A DNA stretch of 47,643 nucleotides, from NCBI GenBank assembly GCA_011523845.1, contig WTFV01000155.1:94371-142013 (forward strand). The letters are read 5' to 3'. This document shows positions 19,288 through 27,329 of this stretch, one piece after another. Each line of letters opens with the position of its first letter. Position 1 is the stretch's first letter. The position numbers were made by a program, and so were the translations under genes. Source of the stretch: Acidobacteriota bacterium. GTDB lineage: Bacteria > Acidobacteriota > Vicinamibacteria > Vicinamibacterales > UBA8438. A model generated the notes under the pieces. That model was given only the letters and a program-made list of their open reading frames with translations, made no database searches and was not told the origin of the DNA.

Positions 19288-20307
19288 TCAGTCCTTGGAT
19301 GGTGAGTCCTTCGGAAAGAGGCCAATGTAAGCCTCGGCACGAGAGAGTTTTGAGCGAAGTTCGTCGAAGATAGACTCGATCGTGCCGTCAGGTTCATTAA
19401 CGTTGAACTTGAGATTGTCGCGTGCCTCTACGATGTCGATCGCAAATTCGTGCGCGGGGAAGAACTCGACGAGCGCTTCGTAATTTGCATTTCTTTGGGT
19501 CTGTCTCGATTGGTCGATCGGACGCGCAACGCGCTCACAGTACAGCCGAGCGAGCCGACTGTCGAGTCTCAGTGCGGCCAAGTCGTACGGCTCGATTCGT
19601 TCCAGGAGAGGACGGGCCACTCGCGTGGCAATCTCAATGGAACTCTCCAGTGCACGTTGTGGGGCTACGCCCTGCCGCAAGAGCTCGTGCATCGACGTGT
19701 CCATTGACGAGAACGTAAGTTCCCGTACGTAACTTACCAGCTCCAGTGCCTCAAGGGGAGATTGGCGCTCGCTGGTGAAGAATTTCTGCGGCCGCTTGCT
19801 GATCACCTGTGGATCCAGCGGGCCAAGTTGAGCTCCGTGTGACATTATAATGTCACGAGATCCGAGTGTAATGAGAGTTGCACCGCTAACCGCAAGCCGG
19901 GGAACGAGCGCAGTCCAGGAATTCATGCAATGCGCCAGAAAACGAGCCACCAAGTAGCAAGGGGTAAGGACGCCGCCCGGTGAATGGATTAGGACGTCGA
20001 CCGGTTCGCTTTGTCCGACGGCCCGAAGCTCCGTCTTCCAAGAGTAGACGTAGTCCCAAATGTTCTCGTCTATTTGGGTGGCAACAAGAGCGAAAAGCGG
20101 CCGCTTGCGCGCAACCTGAAGGCGAACGAGTGACTCGGTCATGTCTCCCGCGATCTCGCCGGGAATGCAGATTGGCGCGCGGCGTTGCGGATCTGGCATA
20201 CCTTCCGAAGCTGCCGCCGACGACTGCTGTGAGGAGTCGGCTGCTTCAGGCGATTCGTCCAGAGATCGTTTGTCGTCAACGAGTCGGGGCGTCGATCTTG
20301 GTGCCAT
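19288..20307 (-). CDS. SDH-family Clp-fold serine protease
   Basis: 339 aa. It resembles the ClpP/crotonase-fold SDH (Ser-Asp-His) proteinases, related to SppA and NfeD. The oxyanion segment DVLIHSPGG is at residues 104-112. AVSGATLITLG holds the presumed nucleophile Ser141, and DIIMSHGAQLGPLDPQ supplies His157 and Asp165. There is no signal peptide or TM helix; the first 45 residues are polar and probably disordered, so it should be cytoplasmic. SDH proteases are poorly characterised. The G+C is visibly lower than in neighbouring genes, suggesting horizontal acquisition together with the 65-aa gene downstream. Upstream, a minus-strand CATAAT at 20334-20339 is a weak -10 candidate. Confidence 0.85.
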   Translation of the reverse strand: MAPRSTPRLVDDKRSLDESPEAADSSQQSSAAASEGMPDPQRRAPICIPGEIAGDMTESLVRLQVARKRPLFALVATQIDENIWDYVYSWKTELRAVGQSEPVDVLIHSPGGVLTPCYLVARFLAHCMNSWTALVPRLAVSGATLITLGSRDIIMSHGAQLGPLDPQVISKRPQKFFTSERQSPLEALELVSYVRELTFSSMDTSMHELLRQGVAPQRALESSIEIATRVARPLLERIEPYDLAALRLDSRLARLYCERVARPIDQSRQTQRNANYEALVEFFPAHEFAIDIVEARDNLKFNVNEPDGTIESIFDELRSKLSRAEAYIGLFPKDSPSKD

Positions 20308-20377
20308 GGCTATTGCTCGAACATTGTTATGCGATTATGTGGCCGAGAGCGGCGGATTGTCAACGTGCGTGGCCGCG

Positions 20378-21715
20378 TCAGTCGAGCACCGCTCGGATCG
20401 CCTCGGCCAGGATCTGGACCAGCCGCTCGATCTGCGCGCTCGTGATCACCATCGGGGGCGCCAGCACGTAGGTGTCGGCCTTGACCCGGCTGACCAGGCC
20501 ACGGTCGAGGGCGGCGCGGAGCACCGCCGTGCCGATTCCGTGATCTGCGGGAAACGACCGCTTCGTCGCACGGTCCTCGACCAGCTCCACCGCGCACATC
20601 AGCCCCTTGCCGCGGATGTTGCCGACGTGCGGGTGGTCGGCGAGCGCTATTTCGAGGCGCGCGAGCAACTCGTCGCCCTTGGCGGCCGCCTGCTCGGGGA
20701 ACCGCTCGTCCTCGATGATGCGCAACGTCCGCAGGGCCACCGCGCAGCCGACGGGATGGGCGCTGTAGGTGTAGGCGTGCATCCACGGCTCCCCGGCCTC
20801 GTCGAGGGCCTCCGCCACCCGGTCGCTGATGCCGATGCCGCCGAACGGGAAGTATCCCGACGTGATCGCCTTGGCGAACTGCATGATGTCCGGCTCGACG
20901 CCCCAGTGTTCGAGGGCGAACAGGCGCCCGGTCCGGCCGAATCCGGTGATCACCTCGTCGGCGACGAGCAGCACGTCGTACCGGTCGCAGATCTCGCGGA
21001 TGCGCGGGAAGTAGTCGTCCGGCGGGACGATGACGCCGCCGGCGCCCTGCACCGGCTCGGCGATGAACATCGCCACGGTGTCGGCGCCCTCCCGCAGGAT
21101 GGCCCGTTCGAGCTCGTTCGCCGCGGCCACGCCCTGGCTCTCGCCGGGCGGCGCCTCGTAGCGGTACGGGTCCGGCGCGGGAATGTGGGAGAAGCCCGGG
21201 ACGAGCGGTTCGAACAGCGGCCAGTAGCGGCTGAGCCCGGTCGCGCTCATCGCCGCCAGGGTTACCCCGTGGTAGCCGTTGATGCGCGAGATCACCTTCG
21301 TTTTGTTCGGCCGGCCGCGCAGCTTCCAGTAGGCGCGCGCCATCTTGATGCTGCTGTCGGTAGCCTCTCCGCCGCCGCTCGTGAAGAAGAAACGGTTGAT
21401 CGAGCGGTAGCACAGCGCCGACAGGCGTTCGGCCAGCTCGATGGCGCGTGGGTTGGAGCTGCCGGCGTAGCCGGACACGTAGGCGAGCTCGGCGGCCTGC
21501 TCGCGCATCGCCTCGGCCAGCTCCGTTCGGCCGTGTCCGGCCGTGACGTTCCACAGTCCGGCCAGGCCGTCGATGTACTCGCGCCCGTCCGCGTCGGTGA
21601 GGATCGCCCCGTCGCCTTTCACCCAGACCCGGGCGTTGCGCTGCAACGGCTCTTCGTGGAGCGGGTGGATGAGGTGGGCGATGTCGCGCGTCAGCAGATC
21701 GGCAGTGGCAGTCAT
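20378..21715 (-). CDS. class III (omega) aminotransferase
   Basis: 445 aa, PLP fold-type I class III. The segment YIDGLAGLWNVTAGHGR, FFFTSGGGEATDSSIKMA near residue 109, ADEVITGFGRTGRLF near 252 and the PLP-lysine motif FAKAITSGYFPFGG (Lys282) are typical of the beta-alanine/putrescine/omega-amino acid--pyruvate group. The absence of HLWHPF separates it from BioA. It probably transfers an amino group from an omega-amino acid or diamine to pyruvate; the exact substrate cannot be read. The start ATG at 21715 follows a GAGGGAAAGGC ribosome-binding site. No pathway partner is adjacent. Confidence 0.93.
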   Translation of the reverse strand: MTATADLLTRDIAHLIHPLHEEPLQRNARVWVKGDGAILTDADGREYIDGLAGLWNVTAGHGRTELAEAMREQAAELAYVSGYAGSSNPRAIELAERLSALCYRSINRFFFTSGGGEATDSSIKMARAYWKLRGRPNKTKVISRINGYHGVTLAAMSATGLSRYWPLFEPLVPGFSHIPAPDPYRYEAPPGESQGVAAANELERAILREGADTVAMFIAEPVQGAGGVIVPPDDYFPRIREICDRYDVLLVADEVITGFGRTGRLFALEHWGVEPDIMQFAKAITSGYFPFGGIGISDRVAEALDEAGEPWMHAYTYSAHPVGCAVALRTLRIIEDERFPEQAAAKGDELLARLEIALADHPHVGNIRGKGLMCAVELVEDRATKRSFPADHGIGTAVLRAALDRGLVSRVKADTYVLAPPMVITSAQIERLVQILAEAIRAVLD

Positions 21716-21866
21716 GCCTTTCCCTCTTCCCTTCAATGAGGCCGCGGGGAGGTCCCGCGGGCGGCCCGCCGCATGGCTGGCGCGGGGCTGCCCACCGCTT
21801 CACTACAGGCCGGCCGTCCCTGATAAGGCAGGATAGCACGCGGGCGTGCTACGCTACGGGATCCGC

Positions 21867-22493
21867 ATGGTGAAGAGAGCCCGCCGGTTGTTCTCGGTCG
21901 GAGTCGCTGCCGCGGCAGCGATCACGGCGGTCGCCGGGCTCGGGGCGGTTGGCGCCGGCCGGACGGCGGGGCCGGGTTCGGGCGCGTCCTTCACCGCCGT
22001 GGCAGTGCCGGGGCTCGACGGAACCGAGGTCGAGCCGCTCGCTCCCGTTCGGGAGATCGAGGCGACCGTCCTGCTCTTCGTGATGACCGACTGCCCGATC
22101 TCGAACCGGTATGCGCCGGAGATGCGGCGCCTGCACGACGAGTTCGCCGGCACGGTTCGGTTCTGGCTGGTCTACGTCGACACGCACCGGCCCGTGGACG
22201 AGTTGCGGGAGCACCACTCCTCGTTCGGTTATCCGTTCGGGGCCGTGCGGGACGTCGACGGTGCGCTCGTGGGGCTGGCCGGCGCCACCGTGACCCCGGA
22301 GGTGGCAGTGTTCGACCCCGGTCGGCGCCTGATCTACCGCGGACGGATTGATGACCGTTACGTCTCCTTCGGCGTGGCGCGCCGGGCGCCCCGAACCCGC
22401 GATCTGCACGACCGGCTGAGCCGCCTCGCGGCAGGAGAGACCCTCGCGTTCTCGGAGACGCGGGCGGTGGGGTGCTATATTCCCGGCGCGTGA
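21867..22493 (+). CDS. secreted thioredoxin-fold (redoxin/AhpC-like) protein
   Basis: 208 aa. The N-terminal hydrophobic segment (about residues 9-31) is a signal peptide or anchor. The thioredoxin fold carries LLFVMTDCPISNRYAPEM with a single redox Cys (Cys76), then VRFWLVYVDTH and TPEVAVFDPGRRLIYRGRIDDRYV. A second Cys occurs near the end in AVGCYIP. Proteins with CPISNRYAPE are commonly linked to copper/heme PHM-like proteins in Acidobacteriota and Planctomycetes (general knowledge). ATG 21867 is chosen; a GTG at 21846 would add seven residues. The stop is 109 bp before the FAH-family gene and the two may share a transcript. Confidence 0.85.
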   Translation: MVKRARRLFSVGVAAAAAITAVAGLGAVGAGRTAGPGSGASFTAVAVPGLDGTEVEPLAPVREIEATVLLFVMTDCPISNRYAPEMRRLHDEFAGTVRFWLVYVDTHRPVDELREHHSSFGYPFGAVRDVDGALVGLAGATVTPEVAVFDPGRRLIYRGRIDDRYVSFGVARRAPRTRDLHDRLSRLAAGETLAFSETRAVGCYIPGA

Positions 22494-22602
22494 CCGGTTG
22501 CACAGGCGGCACAACCCCGCGCTGCCCCGGAAACGGCGAAGCGCCCGCTCGGCAAGGCGGGAGTCGAATTCCAGGCTGTCGAGTTTCAGAGGAGGAAAGG
22601 CA

Positions 22603-23460
22603 ATGAAGCGCATGCATCTCGTGTCGGCGGTCGTGGCCGTGACGGTGCTGGCCGTCGGCGCGTCGGCGTTCGCACAGGACGTGACGAAGTACGTGCGGTA
22701 CGAGCACGACGGCGCGACGTCGTACGGCGTCCTCGAAGGGGAGACGATCCACCAGCTCGGCGGCAGCGTCTTCGAGTCGCCCGAGCGGACCGGCGTCACC
22801 GTGGCGCTGGGCGACGTCACCCTGCTGCCGCCGACCGAGCCGCAGAAGGTGGTCGCGGCCGGACTGAACTACCGCAGCCACCTCGGCGGGGCGCAGCCGG
22901 CCGAGTACCCCGGCCTGTTCGACAAGCACGCGACGTCGCTCATCGGGCACGAGGCGGAGATCACCTACTACGAGGACGCCACCAACCTGCACTTCGAAGG
23001 CGAGATGGTGCTGATCATCGGCAAGGTGACGCGCAACGTCTCGGTCGAGGACGCGCCCGACCACATCTTCGCGGTCGCGCCGGGCAACGACATCAGCGAG
23101 CGGGTATGGCAGAGCAACGATCTGCAGTGGTTCCGCGCCAAGGGCGCCGACACCTTCGGGCCGGTCGGACCGGTCATGGCGCGCGGCGTCGACTACGACG
23201 ACCTGCTGCTCCAGACGCGGGTGAACGGCCAGGTCATGCAGTCGCAGCGGACGCGCGACCTGCTGTTCGATTCCTCCTACCTGGTCAGCTACATCAGCCG
23301 CTACGTGACGCTCGAGCCGGGCGACATGATCTTCACCGGCACGCCGGGGTCGACCTCGGCCATGCAGCCGGGCGACGTCGTCGAGATCGAGCTCGAGAAC
23401 GTCGGCGTGCTGCGCAACACCATCGGCCCGAAGGGCGGACGGCCGACGAACGAGCAGTAG
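22603..23460 (+). CDS. fumarylacetoacetate hydrolase-family protein with a signal peptide
   Basis: 285 aa. The FAH-fold core shows GLNYRSHLGG, a metal-binding EGEMVLIIGK, PGNDISERVWQ, KGADTFGPVGP and a C-terminal GDMIFTGTPGSTSAMQPGD, all standard for the FAH/MhpD-like superfamily (2-keto acid hydrolases, isomerases or decarboxylases). The first 23 residues form a Sec signal peptide ending ASAFAQ, which is unusual because family members are normally cytoplasmic. The start ATG at 22603 follows a strong AGAGGAGGAAAGG ribosome-binding site. The substrate is unknown; a periplasmic role in aromatic or keto-acid breakdown is inference. Confidence 0.9.
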   Translation: MKRMHLVSAVVAVTVLAVGASAFAQDVTKYVRYEHDGATSYGVLEGETIHQLGGSVFESPERTGVTVALGDVTLLPPTEPQKVVAAGLNYRSHLGGAQPAEYPGLFDKHATSLIGHEAEITYYEDATNLHFEGEMVLIIGKVTRNVSVEDAPDHIFAVAPGNDISERVWQSNDLQWFRAKGADTFGPVGPVMARGVDYDDLLLQTRVNGQVMQSQRTRDLLFDSSYLVSYISRYVTLEPGDMIFTGTPGSTSAMQPGDVVEIELENVGVLRNTIGPKGGRPTNEQ

Positions 23461-23614
23461 TCGGGATCCGGCCGGCCTGCATTCACCCGCGGGCCGGCCG
23501 CGACCCGACCGCCGGCGCGAGCCGCCGCAAATCGTGCGGGTCGAGCGTCAGGCGCGCCGGGTGCCCGCGCCCGGCGCGTTGCCTTGTACGGCCCCGCGCC
23601 TTATTCTTCCAACC

Positions 23615-24316
23615 ATGTTCAGCTTTCTGCGCCCCGGCATTCTCGCCGCGCTCGTGCTCCCGGCGCTGCTCCTGGCGCCGGAGGTCGCGGCCGGCCACCC
23701 GATGGACACGCAGAACGCCGCGTTCGTCCAGGGCGTGGACGGCCCGGCGCCCGCGCCGTTCATGTACCTCGGCGCGAAGCACATGGTCACCGGCACCGAC
23801 CATCTGCTGTTCCTGGTCGGCGTCATCTTCTTCCTGTACCGCCTGCGGGACGTGGTCCTCTACGTCAGCCTGTTCACGCTGGGGCACAGCGTCACGCTGC
23901 TCCTCGGGGTGCTGGGCGGGCTGGAGGTGAACGCCTACCTCATCGACGCCATCATCGGCCTGTCGGTCTGCTACAAGGCGTTCGAGAACATGGGCGGTTT
24001 CGAGCGCGTGTTCAACGTCCGTCCGAACACCAAGGCGGCGGTGCTGATCTTCGGGCTCTTCCACGGGCTGGGCCTCGCCACCAAGCTGCAGGAGTTCACC
24101 GTGACCGACAACGGGTTGGTCGCCAACATCCTGAGCTTCAACGTCGGCGTGGAGATCGGGCAGGTCCTGGCCCTCAGCGCCGTGCTCATCGGGATTACGC
24201 TGTGGCGGATGCGGCCGAGCTTCTTCCGCCACGCCTTCATGACGAACGCGGCCCTGATGGGCGGCGGGTTCCTGCTGACCGCGCAGCAGATCTTCGGCTA
24301 CTTCTTCTATCCCTGA
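23615..24316 (+). CDS. HupE/UreJ_2-like membrane protein
   Basis: 233 aa with an N-terminal signal and about six further TM helices. Conserved features of the HupE/UreJ_2 group are HPMDTQ after the signal, AKHMVTGTDHLLFLVG, LGHSVTLLLG, GLFHGLGLA and FNVGVEIGQ. HupE and UreJ relatives are associated with nickel or other metal uptake, but this subfamily is not assigned. The start ATG at 23615 begins the signal sequence; an upstream in-frame start at 23534 would bury it. It is followed 12 bp later by the transmembrane anchor gene, so the two form an operon. Confidence 0.87.
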   Translation: MFSFLRPGILAALVLPALLLAPEVAAGHPMDTQNAAFVQGVDGPAPAPFMYLGAKHMVTGTDHLLFLVGVIFFLYRLRDVVLYVSLFTLGHSVTLLLGVLGGLEVNAYLIDAIIGLSVCYKAFENMGGFERVFNVRPNTKAAVLIFGLFHGLGLATKLQEFTVTDNGLVANILSFNVGVEIGQVLALSAVLIGITLWRMRPSFFRHAFMTNAALMGGGFLLTAQQIFGYFFYP

Positions 24317-24328
24317 TATCTATCCCCG

Positions 24329-24913
24329 ATGGCTGAACCCGTTCCCTCGCCCACGGCTCCGCCGACCTCGATCAAGCGGCTCGGCATTGCCGCGCTCGCC
24401 TCGCTGGTCGTGGCGGCCCTGGTCTTCGTCGGGGCGGTCCTCCCGGCCGAGCGCGGCGTCGACCCGCTCGGCACCGGCGAGCTGTTCGGTCTGCTCGCGC
24501 TCGCGCAGGTCGTTGCGATCACGGCGGAGGAGGACGAGTACCGGCTCGACGCCTACGAGCTCCCCGTGGGACCCGGCGAGTGGGTCGAGTACACCTACCG
24601 CATCCAGGAAGGCGGGACGATGGTCTACTCCTGGACCGCCACCGGACCGCTCGAATACAACTTCCACAGCGCGCCGGACGGGGCGCCGCCCGGCTACGCC
24701 GAGAGCTTCGACGCCCAGGAGAACGACGTGGCCCACGGCAGCTACATCGCCCCCTTCACCGGCGTGCACGGCTGGTACTGGGAGAACGCCGGCGCCGACG
24801 AAGTGACCATCACGCTCCACACGGCCGGCTTCTACCGGGACGCCCACGTGGCTCGCGACCGGGCGGACGGGTACCGGACGCTGCGGGATCCCCGCGGCAA
24901 TCCGGTGGAGTGA
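24329..24913 (+). CDS. single-pass transmembrane anchor protein
   Basis: 194 aa. One TM helix (about residues 17-39) follows a short Pro-rich cytoplasmic tail. The rest is a periplasmic beta domain (GEWVEYTYRIQEGGTMVYSW, SAPDGAPPG, IAPFTGVHGWYWENAG). This layout matches proteins named 'transmembrane anchor protein' that sit beside HupE/UreJ_2 genes. The role is unknown, possibly a partner of the upstream membrane protein. The aromatic GWYWEN segment resembles emp24/GOLD-type domains, but I cannot confirm that. Confidence 0.75.
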   Translation: MAEPVPSPTAPPTSIKRLGIAALASLVVAALVFVGAVLPAERGVDPLGTGELFGLLALAQVVAITAEEDEYRLDAYELPVGPGEWVEYTYRIQEGGTMVYSWTATGPLEYNFHSAPDGAPPGYAESFDAQENDVAHGSYIAPFTGVHGWYWENAGADEVTITLHTAGFYRDAHVARDRADGYRTLRDPRGNPVE

Positions 24914-25153
24914 GATTCCTGGACGCGCCGCGTCTGGACTCTCTCCCATGACGACGCGTCCACGTTCCGCGCACCTGATCGACCGGCTCCCGGATCGAAC
25001 AGCCCGCGTTGGTGGGAGCGGACGGGTGCACGACAAGAAAGTGAGACGCCTGCCGGGAACGACACCGAATCGCCAGCGCGACAGCGCCGAGGGCGGTCTT
25101 CTCACAAGTCTGTCGTGCACTCGGAGCGGGCCGACAGATTGACAGCGCAGGTT

Positions 25154-25176
25154 CATGTAGTCACAATGACTACATG
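25154..25176. promoter_or_regulatory. operator-like perfect inverted repeat over the antitoxin start codon
   Basis: CATGTAGTCA and TGACTACATG (25154-25163 and 25167-25176) are perfect 10-bp arms around a 3-bp spacer. The right arm ends on the ATG of the antitoxin. Type II antitoxins usually repress their own operon by binding such palindromes, so this is the likely autoregulatory operator. It would also form a hairpin in any mRNA starting upstream, masking the start codon. Confidence 0.75.
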
Positions 25177-25467
25177 CCTGAGCCCCTCACCATCGGCGCC
25201 CGGGAATTCAAGACGCGGCTCGGTACCTATCTTCGGCAGGTTCGCGAGGGGCGGACGCTCACGATAACCGACCGCGGTCGTCCGGTCGCCACTGTCACCC
25301 CGGTCGACATGGCCGGACAGTCCCTCGAAGCGCGGCTGGATCAGTTGCGAGCCGAAGGTGTCGTGACCGGTACCGGCAAGCCCCTGTCGCGTGTCGTCAG
25401 CCGGATGGACGGGCGCGGGCATGCCTTCGCCGATGCCGTCAGCGAGGGTCGAGAGGACCGATTCTGA
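25174..25467 (+). CDS. type II antitoxin, Phd/YefM (prevent-host-death) family
   Basis: 97 aa. The N-terminal half is the DNA-binding Phd/YefM fold: TIGAREFKTRLGTYLRQVREGRTLTITDRGRPVATVTP. The C-terminal half (about 50-97) is less conserved and should wrap the toxin. It pairs with the PIN-domain gene whose start overlaps its stop by 4 bp. The start ATG at 25174 lies inside a perfect palindrome, so the protein probably represses its own synthesis. No ribosome-binding site is visible upstream. Confidence 0.92.
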   Translation: MPEPLTIGAREFKTRLGTYLRQVREGRTLTITDRGRPVATVTPVDMAGQSLEARLDQLRAEGVVTGTGKPLSRVVSRMDGRGHAFADAVSEGREDRF

Positions 25468-25907
25468 TTCGCTACTTCGACGCCAGCGCCCTGGTCAAGG
25501 GCTATGCACCGGAATCCGGAACCAGGACGGTCGAACGTCTGTTGGCGTCGGGAACGGTAGCCATCAGTCGGTTGTCGGAGGTGGAGGTAGCGTCGGCCCT
25601 TGCGCGCCGGGCCCGCACGGGCCACTGCACGGTAGAGCAGCGCGATGTCTGGCTCGCGAGACTGGATCGGGAGTTGCGCTCGTTCCTGGTCGTCGAAGTC
25701 GTGCCGGTTGTCACGTCGCGCGCGCGCGCCCTGCTCAACGCATACGCGTTGCGTGCGTCCGACGCCATCCAGCTTGCCAGTTGCTACGATCTGCAGGACA
25801 GGCTGGGCCACGACGTGCCGTTCGTGGTCTTCGACGAACGACTCGCGGCGGTCGCGCGGGCAACCGGCGCGATCGTGCTGGGGGTTGGCGGCGACGAAAC
25901 CGCGTAG
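25464..25907 (+). CDS. vapC: VapC-type PIN-domain ribonuclease toxin with a CTG start
   Basis: 147 aa. The frame begins (M)IRYFDASALVK, the normal VapC N-terminus. PIN active-site acids are Asp6, Glu41 (SEVEVASAL), Asp100 (RASDAIQLAS) and Asp124 (VFDERL). No ATG, GTG or TTG is available at this point. CTG at 25464 lies 6 nt after a strong GAGAGGA ribosome-binding site and forms a CTGA overlap with the antitoxin stop. ATT at 25467 is a poorer alternative. An internal ATG at 25542 would remove the first catalytic Asp. VapC toxins are Mg-dependent RNases that cut tRNA or rRNA; the target here is unknown. The weak start codon would keep toxin below antitoxin. Confidence 0.85.
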   Translation: MIRYFDASALVKGYAPESGTRTVERLLASGTVAISRLSEVEVASALARRARTGHCTVEQRDVWLARLDRELRSFLVVEVVPVVTSRARALLNAYALRASDAIQLASCYDLQDRLGHDVPFVVFDERLAAVARATGAIVLGVGGDETA

Positions 25908-25995
25908 TTTCCCACGCGCTGCGGGCAGTGGGACACGAATCGCGTTCGAAGAGGCGCCGGCCTTGCCGGGTCCGGGGAAACCAGACGGAGACGCG

Positions 25996-27009
25996 ATGCA
26001 CATGCGGATTGCGACCACGGTGGCAGTGGCATTCCTGACGATGATGGCGCACAGCGGAGCGGGACAGACGCGCGGCGCGCCCGATCCGGCCTATCGCGCT
26101 CCACGCACGGCCGACGGGCAGCCGGACATTTCGGGCATCTGGAGGAACGACACGCTGACGCCGCTGGAGCGGCCGGCCGGGCTGGGCGACCAGGCGTTCT
26201 TTACGGAAGAGGAGGCGACCGAGATCGAGCGCCGCGGCCGCGAGATGCGCGAGGCCGACAACGCGCCGGGCGCCACGCGGACCACCGCGTCCGGGAGCCT
26301 GGCCCGCGGCTACAACTGGTTCTGGAGCGATCCCCTCGAGACGGTCGTCTACACGCGCCGCACGTCGATGATCGCCGACCCGCCGACCGGAAGGGTGCCG
26401 ACGCGGCCGGAGGCCGATGCGCGGGCCGCGTGGCTCGTCGCCAACCGCACCGACTCGCACGAGAACATGAGCCCGTACAGCCGCTGCATCACGCGCGGCG
26501 TGCCGGGCTCGATGCTCCCGAACACCTACAACACGGGCAACCATATCTTCCAGATTCCCGGCCATGTGGTCATCCTCTACGAGATGGTGCGCGAGCCGCG
26601 GATCATTCCCCTCGACGACCTACCCTTCGTCGACGCGAAGATCACGCAGTGGATGGGGGACGCCCGCGGGCGGTGGGAAGGGGAGACCCTGGTCGTGGAG
26701 ACGCGGAACTTCACCGAGAAGGCGTGGATCACCCCGAACCAGAACGCGGGCCGCATGCACGGGGTCCCGGTGAGCCGCGAACTGCACCTGGTGGAGCGCT
26801 TCACGCGCGTGGCCGAGGACATCCTCGACTGGGAGGTGCGCGTCGAGGACCCGAACGTCTACACGGCGCCCTGGACCCTGGAGCTGCCGCTGCGGCGCGA
26901 CATGAGCTACGACCTCTACGAGTACGCCTGCCATGAAGGCAATCGCGCCGTGACCGGCATCCTCGGCGGGGCGCGCCACGAGGAGCGGCAACGCGCCGCC
27001 AATCCCTGA
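25996..27009 (+). CDS. secreted protein of unknown function, acidobacterial-type family
   Basis: 337 aa. A signal peptide (about residues 1-24, ending AGQ) is followed by the segments DGQPDISGIWRND, LTPLERPAGLGDQAFFTEEEA, PYSRCITRGVPGSMLPNTYN, QIPGHVVILYEMVREPRIIPLDD and GRWEGETLVVETRNF. This set recurs in large exported paralogue families of Acidobacteriota, but I know of no assigned function. Start ATG 25996 follows GGAG; ATG 26002 is also possible. The last 94 bp overlap the tail of the convergent small membrane-protein gene. Confidence 0.85.
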   Translation: MHMRIATTVAVAFLTMMAHSGAGQTRGAPDPAYRAPRTADGQPDISGIWRNDTLTPLERPAGLGDQAFFTEEEATEIERRGREMREADNAPGATRTTASGSLARGYNWFWSDPLETVVYTRRTSMIADPPTGRVPTRPEADARAAWLVANRTDSHENMSPYSRCITRGVPGSMLPNTYNTGNHIFQIPGHVVILYEMVREPRIIPLDDLPFVDAKITQWMGDARGRWEGETLVVETRNFTEKAWITPNQNAGRMHGVPVSRELHLVERFTRVAEDILDWEVRVEDPNVYTAPWTLELPLRRDMSYDLYEYACHEGNRAVTGILGGARHEERQRAANP

Positions 27010-27287
27010 GTCGGCCACGGGATGCGACGCCGCAGCCTGCTCCGGACCGCCGGTTGCTCGTTGGCTTCGGGGGTGGGCAGGTGTAGCCGTTCCAGCGTTT
27101 CCAGGCGCTGGTCCACCTTCCCGAAGGCGACCTCGACGGCACGCAACCGATCATCCATGCGCCGGAGATCGGCGCGGATATCACCCACAAGAGTGACAAC
27201 GACGGCAATCACTGCCACGGCGGAACCGACGACAGATGCGATGATCGCTACGCTGGTACCGACGATCCATTTCGTATCGACGGTCAT
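26916..27287 (-). CDS. small membrane protein with coiled coil; 3' tail overlaps the opposite gene
   Basis: 123 aa. Residues about 8-34 form one hydrophobic TM helix, followed by an amphipathic coiled coil (IRADLRRMDDRLRAVEVAFGKVDQRLETLERL). A second gene with the same plan and clear sequence similarity lies at 35262-35534 (FGKVxQRLExLER in both). The homologous part ends near residue 72. The remaining 50 or so residues are Arg/Pro-rich and run antisense to the neighbouring CDS, so the original stop may have been lost. The function is unknown. Confidence 0.6.
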   Translation of the reverse strand: MTVDTKWIVGTSVAIIASVVGSAVAVIAVVVTLVGDIRADLRRMDDRLRAVEVAFGKVDQRLETLERLHLPTPEANEQPAVRSRLRRRIPWPTQGLAARCRSSWRAPPRMPVTARLPSWQAYS

Positions 27288-27329
27288 GGAAACGAGCGTA
27301 GCACCCCGGCGCCGACCCTCTATGCTCGG

